From positions 80,712 to 144,711 of the forward strand of contig JAGEMR010000079.1 in NCBI GenBank assembly GCA_021030915.1: DNA of 64,000 bases. Direction: 5' to 3'. The DNA is from Astrothelium macrocarpum (Eukaryota; Ascomycota; Dothideomycetes; Trypetheliales; Trypetheliaceae). A program made the translations under genes and the position numbers. The notes below the pieces were generated by a model that was not told the origin of the DNA, searched no databases, and worked only from the letters and a program-made list of their open reading frames with translations. The stretch's first letter is position 1. Each line of letters opens with the position of its first letter. Positions 22,963-34,500 of the stretch are shown piece by piece.

Positions 22963-25197
22963 TCTGAGGGAAATTAGAGATGCAGAAATGAAAGTGGATC
23001 TGGGAGTTGATATGCAAAGGTATTCGAGAACGGAAGAAGGTGAATATAAGCAAGTCAAATCAGCTAGACCGGTAAGAGAACGACTTGGGCTCAATCATGT
23101 GCATAGAAACACACGAGAGGTCACGGCGCAAGGCTCGTGCAGAAAGGAGCTTGTGTTCAGACAAAAAAAGGAAAATGCAAATTACGTGGTTGCCAAATCG
23201 AGCATTTTCAACAATATGTCGCGGCAAGGCGTTCATCGATATATACACCTCACATGTTATAGAGTACTTCACCAAGGCCAGTGACACAAAAGATATTCCC
23301 GGATTGGGAGTAAGAAATTAGACCGAGTACAAGGGGAGCTTGACAAATCCATGCCCTTCAACATGGCGGTTTCCCTTCGATGCTAAGGGTTCGGTTCGAT
23401 CATGCCCAATCTACCTTGATCCATCTATCGTAATTACCTACCTCCCATCTCAATTACGATGGTAGATAGGCATTCCTTCTAAATGCGGAAAGTGAAAGCG
23501 TTCCCGTGTCCAATCGCACGATCAGGTTGCGAAAATTGGTGACGAACACCAGGCTTGCTGGTGCTCAAAATAAAAGTGGAGTCGCACTTCTCAAACCGTT
23601 CAACTACAGCGAAGTTGGGTATGGAGGGCCTGATCCAGCAACAAGGCTTTTCCTTTTGGGGGCGAAAGCAGAAATCCATTTAAGCGCACTTGACGCCGAA
23701 TAAACGGCTCGGAGATCTCCTGTGCTTCTAATGAAAAAAAGATAATACAGTGGATCGCGTAGTGACTTTGTGAAGTGCATTACTCTAGCGGGGAACGAGG
23801 GAAGAATGACAGCCTCTAGTCGGAGGATTTCTTGCAGCAGTTTGCAATGTGAGGGACGTAATGATTGACTGTGCCGTATGGAGCTCATTGGCCACCGGTG
23901 CTTGCTAACCTCACAGGAAATTTTAGCGTTTGGGTGCACCCGTCGATGGCGCGATGCAGTCAAGGATTCCCATCTGCCTGGTTGGGGTTGTGATGGATTT
24001 AGGGTGATGATGGTTCGCTGCAGCCATCATACGGTTGAGGCTCTCGTGAAGAAAACGGTTATCAAAAAATCACCCGTTGTCAAAGGGAATAGAGGCTCAC
24101 TATCCACGTCTTGCAGCCCAATTGGTTTTTGCTTCTCGACAATTTCAAATTAGGGTTCCGCTCGCCCAGTATCTGCAAGTTCGGACAAAGATGACTTCTT
24201 TGTCGTTTGGGACCGTGACAACGTCTTTTCTGTGGAGAAGTATCTCGCTAGAGATATCCTAGTTTGTGGAGCTGTTTGGCGTGCAAGGTATGTGATGTGC
24301 CGGCAGCCATGGCTTACTGGGCGCAGAGGGACTAAACGATTCGTATCCATTTAGTTCATTTCGGGGAAGATCTCAAGTGTGGATAGTGGTTGCTTGGTCT
24401 TCCTGCAGTGTGCCGTTAGAATCCAAATTGCTACTCGGTCGGCATCACTTCCGAGATCGCGTGAAAAGACCACGATATCCTTACATTAAAAAGGACCGAC
24501 GAGGCATGCTTGCGGCACGCTACATGAACGATGGCATTTTGTCCATCGCTCGGTTGTGGAGCAGGATTTCCGACACAATTCAGGGAGCTTGTTTTTTTGT
24601 TTGCAAAGCGCCGCAGCCGCCACCACAGCACTATTACCAATGCCTTGGATTCTCAGCCGTATCACACCGTCCACCTTATGCAGTCAAATAAAAGAGTAAA
24701 TGCAAGATATATGGTGGGGATAGAAAGCGGACATGTCTGCGAATCATGAAGATATTGTGGCTTTAAGCACAGCCACTAGCTGCATTAGGTCGTACTTGAA
24801 ACGCGGTCTTGGATTCACAAACGTTCCACGGCAGCAACAAGCATCAGGACGATCATTTCTGAAGCATGGTATCTTAGATTAAGCAAAGGCTATATAGAAA
24901 AACCATATGGGGAATACTTGAAGCTCCAGCAAACAAAGCAGGTAAACACAAGGAAGAGCAGCATAAAAAAAAAGAGAGACATGTATTAAAACAAATGGGC
25001 CTTTCGCAGAAAGGTTTGGCTGCGACCACTTGGTGGCTTGCATTTTGCAGTAGAGTGAGGATGATGCTGACCGGAGCGCACATCTTGCTTTAGCCGAGAA
25101 TGGTCAACTTTTTCCCCTCATGCACAAAAGGGATTGGAAAGCAGGTTCCCTAAGAAAGGCCGCAACACACTATCATCGGCTTGACCGCACCGAAGAC
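22963..25197. other. Long intergenic region, no gene recognised
   Basis: 2.2 kb between two minus-strand genes. Frames up to 119 codons overlap one another on both strands and match nothing recognised. A short imperfect hairpin (arms about 23,423-23,435 and 23,452-23,467) is present. No tRNA-like sequence was noticed. Confidence 0.5.
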
Positions 25198-26824
25198 TTA
25201 AGCAGCAGTAGCCTCCAAGCCATCTTCGTCGACGATCTGGCTGCTCTGGTCTCGATGCATACGGGCTTCGATCTCCTTGAGCTGGCTCTCGCGCGCGAGC
25301 AGCTCCTGTCTCTTCTCATTGATCTCCCGTTGTACCTTGAGCTCGATCTCGCGCAGCTTCTCCTCCTCACGACGCAATTGCTCCTCTTTCAGGCGCACTG
25401 ATTGGGAGGCCAGGTCTTCAGGGTTCATGGACGAGTCACTGTGACGGAGTCAGCGTTGGTAGGAGATAAAAACATGAGCAAATTTCAGGGGAGAACCGTG
25501 GAGCAATCTGCCCAATGGAAAGGCTTGAAAATCCAAAAAAGGCGGGGATGTGGTGTAACATACTGCGATGCACCGCCCTCCACACTCTTGCTCAGCTTCT
25601 CAGTACGGTAATTCTCGTACAGGAAATCATGCGTAATTTCCTTTAAATCTGCCAAGTGACTGTGCAGCAGGGCGCTTCGAACGGCCAAGAAATCGCTGTG
25701 TCTTGGGTTGTCTACCTCGACCAAACCCCAGGGATATTGTCGCGCACGAATCTTGCGGCCGCCCACGTCTACAACCTCTTCAGAGCCGACGATGGCGAAA
25801 GGCATGAGACCGCGCAATTCAGCATTTTCCTCCACAGTGTCTTCGTCATCTTCTTCGACGTCATAGGGGAAATTGTAGACTGGGATGCGATAGTGTTCAA
25901 TGTCTTCCATGACCAGTTTCTTGGATTCGGCAAGCTCGGCAGGGGTAAGAGAGTCTGCCTTGCCAATGACAGGGATGACATTTACACGAGGGGAAAGGCG
26001 CTTCATTAACTCGATGTCTAGTTCGCGAAGACTAGAATGTGGCTTGTAAGTAAATGTGGGTGTTGCTGTGAAAGGTAATCATACCCATGGCCTGTAGGTG
26101 TGATGAAGTAGAGAAGCACATGAACGCGGTTGTCGCGGAAACGGGGGTTACGCTTGATCCGGGATTCTTCAGCCAAGATGTCGTCGTACTGTCGTTCTAG
26201 ATAACCTCGGATTTCGGAAAAGCTAAGCGTGTCAATTGATGCCCATCTTTTTATGTGTACAGCAGAAATTTTTACCTGGCCTCATTGTCAATCTGGTCAC
26301 CGAAACCAGGCGTGTCCACGATAGTCAGAGAGATACGGGTGCCTTCATCATCAAGTTCGAGTTCTACAGAAGAGATGTGTATTAGTGGCGACCTTGAGGA
26401 TACTTAGGCTGGGCTCCAATGAACAGTACTTACCGACAGTAATGGGCTTTATCCGGACACCTTCTTCAATGTTGGCGTTAATGGCATCGTCATCATCGCG
26501 ACCTGCCAAGACTTTCTTGCCGCAGAGGGTGTTGACGAATGTAGTTCGGCCTGGGGCGGGTCAGTAGGAAGTATCGAAGCAAACAACCGAGGTCGCGTGT
26601 ACCTGTTCCTGATGCACCGCAAACCATCAGGCAGAATTGGATACCCTTCTTCACGTTCTTCTTCCTGCGAAGCTTGATCTGTTTGAAGGCCATGTTAGCA
26701 TTCAACAACGTGTGCGACAGAAAGGTTTGCAGCTTCGAAGCTCCTGCCGCAGCGACGGGAAAAGAGCATCGAGGGTGATTGTCACCCCAGGAAATTGCAA
26801 ACGTACATTGGTGTTGGACGACAT
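25198..26824 (-). CDS. aspA: Septin, Cdc11/AspA type
   Basis: Filament-forming cytoskeletal GTP-binding protein of septa, hyphal tips and branch points. Model: complement(join(25198..25438, 25564..26031, 26085..26222, 26276..26363, 26434..26550, 26603..26678, 26807..26824)), 381 residues, all phases consistent. The start MSSNTN with IKLRRKKNVKKGIQFCLMV is typical of the Cdc11/AspA subgroup. G1 is GASGTGRT, with Arg where most GTPases have Lys; G3 is DTPGFGDQ and G4 is GKAD. The septin unique element precedes a C-terminal coiled coil (LKEEQLRREEEKLREIELK). The 6-codon first exon is small but fits the conserved N terminus. It shares a 503-bp divergent upstream region with the PROPPIN gene. The symbol follows Aspergillus usage; the yeast name would be CDC11. 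Confidence 0.95.
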
Positions 26825-27327
26825 GGTGGCGGCGCAAACAGAAGAGTGTAAGCTACGAGGAGGTGCTAGCAAAGCGAATGGCTTGGCGGAACAGTAGAAT
26901 AGGGAAGAGAATGGTTGATTGAGGGTGTCGAGGGTGAGTTGCTTTACGGTTTGCGTTGTCTATCGTTGATGCTGGGAAACTGCAAAGGGGCTCGACCCGT
27001 AACTAGCGCCTTCTCCAGGGTTTGCTTCCTCCCGCCAATCACCGCCGCCTTCAAACAAGATCATTACCTCGACTCTCACAAGACCTTGGACAACCAACCT
27101 ACCTATAGTCTTACTCTCATCTGCCTGGTCATTTACGCTGCATTCGTGATGGCCTAGACATGTATTAATATACTACTACGTATGACTTTTACCTCGTTCT
27201 GATACTTCCGAATGTCTCTTTCACCTTAACACACCACCCAAACTCACCGTTGGATGCTCCAGAAACACGACTTATGTTCTGTAGGCATGGACAAGCCAGC
27301 ACGTTCCGGTAGAGCTCATCTCCAAAG
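26825..27327. promoter_or_regulatory. Divergent promoter region (septin / PROPPIN)
   Basis: 503 bp between the starts of two divergently transcribed genes, so it must hold both promoters. No specific factor site was identified. Confidence 0.55.
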
Positions 27328-28584
27328 ATGAACACTCGCCGCCCCCTAGATGACTCCAAGGCTCCCGCAGCCCTATCCGTCTCCCTAAACAACGACAACA
27401 GCTTCTTTTCCGTCGGCCTCGAAGATGGCTTCCGCATCTACAACGCGCGCACCTGCGACCTCGTCGCCTCGCAAGACGACCTCCACGGCGGCATCGGCAG
27501 CGCGGAAATGGTCGAGCGCACCAACTTCCTCGCCCTCGTCGGCGGCGGCAAACAGCCCAAGTTCCCGCAGAACAAAGTCATCCTCTGGGACGACCGGGCC
27601 AAGACCAAAGCCATGAGCCTCGAATTCCGCACGGCCGTGCAGCGCGTGCGCATCACGCGCACCCACATCGCCATCGTCCTGCTCAACTCCGTCAACCTGT
27701 ACAAATTCGCCGCGGTGCCCGAGAAGCTCGGCACCTTCGAAACCACCAACAACCCGCTCGGGCTGTGCGGGCTCGGCGCGCACCTCGTCGTCTTCCCGGG
27801 GCGCACCGCGGGCCACGTGCAGCTGGTCGAGCTCGGCAACCGCAACGTCAGCATCGCGCCCGCGCACGCCAGCCCGCTGCGCGCGCTCCACCTCAGCCGC
27901 GACGAGGCCACCTTCGCGACGGCCAGCGAGAAGGGCACCATCCTGCGCGTGTGGTCGACGGCGACGTGCATGCGGCTCGCCGAGCTGCGGCGCGGCGTCG
28001 ACGCCGCCGCCATCTTCGACCTCGCCATCTCGCCCGCGTCCACGTATCTCGCCGTCACGTCCGACAAGTCGACGCTGCACGTCTTCGACCTGCCGCCGCT
28101 CTGCCGCCACCAGGGCACCGCCGCGTCCCGCCGCTCCGCCTCCCCCGCTGGCGGCGCTGCTGACGGTGCCGCGTGGGATCTGGTCGCGGCGGATGCGGCG
28201 TCTGTGGCGCCGCCGGGGAATACGAAGAAATACGGCATCTTTGCTACGTTGCCTCTCATGCCTCGGGTGGTTACGGATACATATTCCCTCAGCTCTGCGC
28301 CCTTTGAGATTGGCGACGAGCCCGAGGGATGGACGCCGCTGGGCGCGGTGCAGAATCGGCCGGTGGGGGGAGTTGGGGGTGTGGTGTCGCCGAGTCGCAG
28401 CGTGCCGATTCCAGGAGTGCCTGGAGGACGGCCGCCAAAGGGGGTGATTGGATGGTTAGATGATGCGACGATGGTGGTGTTGGGCGCTGGGTGGGATGCG
28501 CGGTGGGAGCAGTTCTCCGTGCGGGTGGGGGAGGGGGGAAGGAGGGTGCTGGGTAGGGATGGATGGAGGAAATACATGGAGTAG
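27328..28584 (+). CDS. PROPPIN beta-propeller, Hsv2/WIPI3-4-like autophagy protein
   Basis: Single exon, 418 residues, WD40-like seven-bladed propeller that binds PI3P/PI(3,5)P2 on autophagic and vacuolar membranes. The lipid-binding L/FRRG motif is seen as ELRRGVD (LRRG about residues 220-223). Around it are blades ATFATASEKGTILRVWSTAT and YLAVTSDKSTLHVFDLP, which are characteristic of the Hsv2/WIPI4 side of the family rather than Atg18 itself. The C-terminal blades contain a Gly/Ala/Pro-rich insertion (about residues 270-295). The coding region is strikingly GC-rich, producing long spurious frames on the opposite strand. ATG at 27,328 gives the conserved N-terminal blade (ALSVSLNNDNSFFSVGLEDG). 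Confidence 0.9.
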   Translation: MNTRRPLDDSKAPAALSVSLNNDNSFFSVGLEDGFRIYNARTCDLVASQDDLHGGIGSAEMVERTNFLALVGGGKQPKFPQNKVILWDDRAKTKAMSLEFRTAVQRVRITRTHIAIVLLNSVNLYKFAAVPEKLGTFETTNNPLGLCGLGAHLVVFPGRTAGHVQLVELGNRNVSIAPAHASPLRALHLSRDEATFATASEKGTILRVWSTATCMRLAELRRGVDAAAIFDLAISPASTYLAVTSDKSTLHVFDLPPLCRHQGTAASRRSASPAGGAADGAAWDLVAADAASVAPPGNTKKYGIFATLPLMPRVVTDTYSLSSAPFEIGDEPEGWTPLGAVQNRPVGGVGGVVSPSRSVPIPGVPGGRPPKGVIGWLDDATMVVLGAGWDARWEQFSVRVGEGGRRVLGRDGWRKYME

Positions 28585-28951
28585 ACTTTATTCTTTTGGG
28601 TGGCGTCTTTCTGAATTGGCGATGTTTCAGAGAATGGAGCGATGGATTTGATCGTGCATGCACGCATTTCATATGCAATGTGGAGATGAATGGTGCATTT
28701 GGGTCTACGGTTTGAGATAAACGGTGCATTGGATGTGCGTTATGGATGGATGAAACCCCAGTGATAGACTACCTAATGAAGCCGTTTATGCTGCGTCTGA
28801 TCAACGCCGGAGGACCCCATGACACTATGTGCGCAAGATAGCGTCTTCTACATGTCAACCCCCCAGGACCGCGGCTGTGTGCCGGAACAGTCAAACAAAA
28901 AGCCTCAGTGTGGTGAGAGCGCCCTTGTGTTACAAATAGTTATACCACCAT
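28585..28951. other. Intergenic between convergent genes
   Basis: 367 bp of 3' flank for the PROPPIN and the protease genes. Nothing else seen. Confidence 0.6.
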
Positions 28952-30782
28952 TCAGTTGCTACCAAAGAGATCGGTGAGCTCGTCCTCGACCAAATCGTTC
29001 ACCTTTTGCGAAATGTCCTGGATCTTTTCCCGGAAAAGCTCCCGGTTCATGGTAGCTAAACCTTCCATGTGCTCTTTGTAGTCGTTCAACGCAGCAACGT
29101 CAATCTCGACGCCGGGAATAGAGATGATGTCCTCGTCTTGGTGGCTGGCAGGCTTGCTCCAGCCACCTTCCTTGATAATGTCGGTGTAATTTGATTTGCC
29201 ACCACCGTTCCAGGCGAGAATCTGTGACACTTTTAGTTTTTGCCACAAAAGTCATATAAACATAGAAATAGAGTAACGTACGTTCTTGGTGCCGCTTGGC
29301 ACGTCATCAAGCATGCCCACAGTAGCGATGGCAATCAGACTTTCCTTCAACTTCTTGGGAGTAATATCAGCAACGGCGTAGGCAGAGTCCTTGGCCGGCT
29401 GGAGAGACAAGAGGTATGCAAGCAGACCCGCAATGTGGGGCGAAGCCATGGAAGTACCGGAGATGGTGTTGACGGCATATTTGCTACCAATCCAGGTAGA
29501 GAGGATATTGAGGCCAGGTGCAAAGATGTCATTGCACTTGCCATAGTTGGAGAAATAGGCGCGCTCGTCAGACAGAGTGGATGCACCAACAGTGACGGCT
29601 TTCTCCGCAGCAGCGGGCGAATAGTTGCAAGAGTCGGCGTTGTCGTTACCTGCAGCGACGGCGAAGTGGATACCGGCGTCAACGGCGGCATTCACAGCCA
29701 AATCAAGAGTAGGGGATTTGCCACCGCCCAAGCTCATGTTGGCGGCACTGCCCTTGAAACCCTTTTTGCCCTTGCCTTTCTTGGCGGACTCGACCTTCTT
29801 GGTGTGCTCCTCAGCGGCGTATTCAACGCCCTTGACAACATCAGACATGCTGCCAGATCCGTTGGATCGGAGCACCTTGACAGCCTTGACGTTGGCCTTT
29901 TTGGCGACACCGTATTTCTTTCCTGCAATAGTACCAGAACAGTGTGTGCCGTGTCCGTTGCCATCCTTGTCTTCGTCATTAGTCGGGACGGTCTTGCCCC
30001 AGCTGGCGCGACCTTCGAAATCAACGTGATCAACGTTGGTGCCAGTGTCAATGACGTAGACATCAACACCTTCGCCACCATCGGCGGAATAGAGGTATTT
30101 GTTGAATGTTCCGAAGCTGAGGGCACTGCGATGAGAGATACGAGCGAGACCCCAGGGTGCGTTTTTCTCGGTTTCGACGTCGCCACTCGCCATTGTGTGG
30201 ACGACAGAGTCCTTTTCAATATACTCGACCTATGATGGAAATCTGGGTAAGCACGTGCTCACTTCGTATTGCGACATCGCTGGATTCTCTCTTTCAAACA
30301 GCTTCACGAGCTGCATTGACAACTTCATTTAAATCTTGCCACGTGTGCCATTTGTAAAGCTTTTGAAATCGGTGCGAAAGAGGATTGTAGACAGCGTGTG
30401 TTGTAGAACTTACATCAGGATGCATTCGGATCTGCTCGATGACATTTTCGTCAAAGTGACCAGAATAGCCCAAAAGACCATTTGGAATGTGAAAAGTGTG
30501 CTTTAGACCTTCGAAGAAGTCGTCAACAAAGGGAAATTGACTTCGTTTCCGAAGCTCTAGTCTCTCGTTCTGACTTGTGGTGTGAAGCTCTTGAACCCAG
30601 CCATGATGGGCCGCGGCGTCAGTGTGCTGAACGTGCTTCTTGAAGACAATCATATATGAGTTGGGGATTTCTTCGGCATCAACCGAAGATAGAATAGGTG
30701 CTGCATCGTTGTGGATGGTTCCAGTATTGTACACTGGTGAGGCTGACGCAAGCAGCGGCAACACTGCAAGGAAAGCCTTCAT
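28952..30782 (-). CDS. Vacuolar subtilisin-like serine protease (cerevisin/PepC type)
   Basis: Secretory-pathway serine endopeptidase, by similarity the vacuolar proteinase B. Model: complement(join(28952..29221, 29282..30229, 30414..30782)), 528 residues. Signal peptide MKAFLAVLPLLASASP; inhibitor I9 propeptide (SYMIVFKKHV...HPDV). Peptidase S8 domain with Asp184 (VIDTGTN), His216 (GHGTHCSG), oxyanion Asn318 (AAGND) and Ser383 (GTSMASPHIAG), so the triad is complete. The C-terminal extension after the catalytic domain, including the Lys-rich insert KKVESAKKGKGKKGFKG inside the domain, is typical of the vacuolar clade rather than of secreted alkaline proteases. Both introns are canonical and in phase 0. 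The function (autophagic body and protein turnover) is from the family. Confidence 0.93.
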
Positions 30783-31564
30783 GGTGGCGACAAGCTTATT
30801 ACGATGCTATAACGAAAAATGCCTTCGACAAGAGAATGATAGAGAAAAGGAATGGGATGGGCAGAAGAGCTGGTGTTGTTGATAAGTAGATGGTGGATGA
30901 TGCAGATGGGAGCTCTTATCAAGGCAATGAGCCTTGTGACACACGCCGGGGCCAAGGGCCGAGTGGCTGGCAGCCTGGCATCGCCCAAACACCGCCGGCC
31001 TGATGCGGATGTTTGAGTCCAGATGGTGCAATAGCCGACCCCAGTCCATCTCGTATCGGTCTAATTCCCCCTGTTTTACACCGAGCACCTTTCAAAGAAC
31101 TAAGATTCGAGGTATCGAAATTAGAAAGTTCCCATTGTTGTTGTATTTCTGGTCATCGAGCTCCAGCCACACTCCACGGAGTTTGTGACGTCTGATTGGT
31201 CAAAGCTCAGCTGTGCCTTGACCTCCCCTCGAAGTTGGTGGAGGATCAGTCCTCAGGTGATGTGCATCAGCTGTCTGTCGTGCCCTTTGAATTATTTGCA
31301 GATGATTGCCCTTGCATCCTGCATACAGGAGCCTCGTCACCTTTAAGTCTTCCCACTATACCCAAATACCATTCGCGATCAACAAAACCGTTACGCCAAG
31401 TCTTCCGATGTCAGCTGCTTGCCCTTCCGCACTGCTAGTTGGCGCTGCAGACTGTCGCTCCCCTCGTACCTATTGCCGATAAGGAAATACTTTCTAGAGC
31501 AATGATTGCTCATAGCAATCATCACCCTCTCGAAATCTCTACCTCCACGACAGGGGGCTAAGAC
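30783..31564. promoter_or_regulatory. Divergent promoter region (protease / BEACH protein)
   Basis: 782 bp separating two divergent starts. It contains CT-rich tracts upstream of both ATGs but no factor site that can be named. Confidence 0.5.
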
Positions 31565-34500
31565 ATGGATGTCAATACCCGCCGACATCGCTCCTCTTCA
31601 GCTATTTCCACTACCTATTCGCCAGGCCCCGAGATTATAAAATTACAAGATCTTTTACAAAGTCTCGCAGAGAGCGTCACCGAGAGCTGCACTGCCTCGG
31701 AAACCACAGACCTCCCCACAATATGTGAAAAGCTCCGCGAAGTTCGCCCGTTGCTGGTCGATTCTTCCCAAACCTCCACATCGAAAGACGCCTTCCGCCA
31801 TTCTCATGGCTTTGAAATATTGCTAGATGTTCTGAGCATTATACAAAGACAAGACGGCTCGATAGCTGTTTTGGCAGAATGGTGTACTCAAGCTCTGGAC
31901 TTGCTAAAAGCAACGTTCGACATTCTTTCCGAATCTTTGCGCGAGCACCGGGGTAACCGGCGATACTTTACGACTCGAGTCAAATCAAATGGATGGCAAT
32001 ATTTGGGCAATGTTATACGGGCGGCAGGGTTTGGAACATGTGCGCACTCTGCAGAAACGCAGAATCTTCACATTCTCTACCACTTATTCGGTTGCCTTTT
32101 CTCCTTTATGCTCGGAGACGAAGAGATCTTGACTGTTTTCAAAGGCTTGAAGAATCTACTAAACACAGCCAACGAGTCCGAAAACGAGCATGTCCTTCAT
32201 GATACTACGAACACAACCAAGGAGAAAAAGCCAGACAGTAAATCAAGCTTCGCAACAAATGGCTCTGCAAAACCACCTTTGGGTGCAATTCAAAACCGAA
32301 TCGAGCAAGTTTTCAAGGACGGTGAAATTGTTCAAAACCCTGAAGTGATACCTCTCATTTTTGACATGTGGCTTGATTTGCCACGCGTAGAGTTCCCAAA
32401 TTCTACGGATCTGAGGCTTCTCTCTTTATTCGTCATCAGCACCTTCCTTAGACTAATCAAAAACTCAGCGTTTAATTTGGTAGCAATGCATAGCTCTGGC
32501 GTTTTTACTCAAATCCTTCCTCTGTTGGTCTCCTCTGATCTACCGTCTGAAGAACAGACCCTGTTGCTGGCTATTAGTGAGGAGCTTGCGTCCCTCGGTG
32601 TGAACACGCTTGAAGATGCTCACCATCTCTATAACTTAGCTTGTACTTCGGATAATGCCTCTGAGTTTCTATGCAAAGCGCTGGAGGCCTCGGCAGGCCC
32701 ATCGTATATTCAATTTGATTTGTCTCTTCACGGCTTTGCTTCGGCAGAGCTACCTACGCTGGGCCAGACCTTCCCTCCATTATCATCCAGTGCTGGTTAT
32801 ACGTTTACCGCATGGATTCGTATCGACAAATTTGACAATAGCTCTCACACTACAATTTTCGGTGCCTTCGATGCTACCCAGACATGTTTTTTGCTAGGAT
32901 ACCTGGAAAAGGATACCCATCAATTCATCCTGCAGACCTCAGTCATATCTTCGCGCCCATCTGTACGGTTCAAGAATGCTACATTTCAGCAAGGCAGGTG
33001 GTATCACATTGCTCTGATACACCGCCGATCAAAAGCAACCTCGTCCAGCCGCGCAACGCTGTTGATCAATGGAGAATTCGTTGAGCAAGTTAAAGTTCAA
33101 TACCCCCAGAGTCCGCCACAGACCAGCTCGCCTGAGGAAAGGTCCAGCTTGGGGCCTGCTCAAATTACCCGGAGATCAAATCGTGTTCAAGCATTTCTGG
33201 GGACTCCTCAAGACCTGGCAGCTAGGCTTGGAAAGAATGTCGTTTCAACTAGGTGGTCTTTGGCCTCTGCCCATCTCTTCAGTGAAGTGCTATCGGAAGA
33301 ACTCGTTGCAGCTTATGAGAAAGTCGGTCCACGGTATAACGGGAATTTCCAAGATTGCCTTGGATCCTTTCAAACGTATCGAGCATCTGCAGAGATCAAT
33401 CTGTACAACGAAACACTCCACCCAGGAAAAGAAGAAAAGTCGGATATAGTCACAGCTATGAGACTCAAGGCCAGCAATCTCTTGGACGAATCTCGTATTA
33501 TGCTTAGTATCTCACCTAACAATGTCTTGGATGACGATGATCGGAACGCAGTGGATGAGTCTCAATTGATCAAATCGCTCTCCAGGACTGCGGCTAAGAG
33601 CTTGCAACAGTATACTCGCTCTGGTAGCAATGCAGTCGTTATTAATGCTGCGGTACCAGCGATAAATGATGCTCTTACTCAGGCACATGGAGTAGCTATA
33701 TTGACCGGAGAGCCAATCGTTGCTGTACCTCAGTCCCTTGATGAAGCTAGTTGGCGTCTGGCAGGCTGCGTTGCCGTTGGGTTGAGATTATTGCAAGCAG
33801 CACACACAACCGAAGCAGTCATTCGAGCGGTCAAGATAATCTTCGCGACCGTCAATCACGACTGGAGGAATAGCGAAGCAATGGAAAAAGAGCATGGCTT
33901 CGGTGTGATCGCATGCTTGTTGCGCGACAAAATGGGCCTAGGATCAACAAGCCAGTCGGGCTTCGGTAGGGCGGATCCAATTCCTATACACGGCGCGGAA
34001 TGGGATGCTTTCACCAAGGAATTGTTACAGCTCATTCTCAAATTCGTTGGATATGATGAGCAAAGACCAGAAGAGTCTATGCTAGTAAACGCCTTGGCTT
34101 TCAGAGTGCTCCTCGTAGATTTCGATACATGGAGGAAAACTAGCGTTGAGACTCAACGACTATATTACTCCATCTTTGATGTACTTGTACATGGAAGCAA
34201 ACATCATAACTTCAATGCAAGGAGACTGGCACGCATGCGTAAGTAATAGATCAGAAAATACCGCATAATGCACTAACACACTCTCAGGTATCATCAAACG
34301 TTTTCTCGATGCTCTAAAGGGAGAGGCTTTTACTGCCGAAGTTGTCCCTCACTTCATGAATGCTTTCAGAGCGCTTTTAAAATGCGGTCATTCACCAGAT
34401 ACTTGGCGCTCACTTGCCCTGTTTGTCACCTTCGCTCTTCAAGATGATCGCGCGTTCCGTAATTCATCCTTACGTCGTTCAAGAAGCAACGCTTTTCAGG

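Noticed and set aside
23421..23470. Imperfect hairpin suggestive of a regulatory RNA
   Set aside because: Short arms with a bulge, no flanking context and no second copy seen; too weak to call.
27438..28667. 409-codon minus-strand frame and other long frames opposite the PROPPIN gene
   Set aside because: They arise from very high GC in the sense gene; composition is Arg/Ala/Pro-rich without domains.
29240..30235. 331-codon plus-strand frame opposite the protease gene
   Set aside because: Exact complement of the conserved S8 domain; no independent motif.
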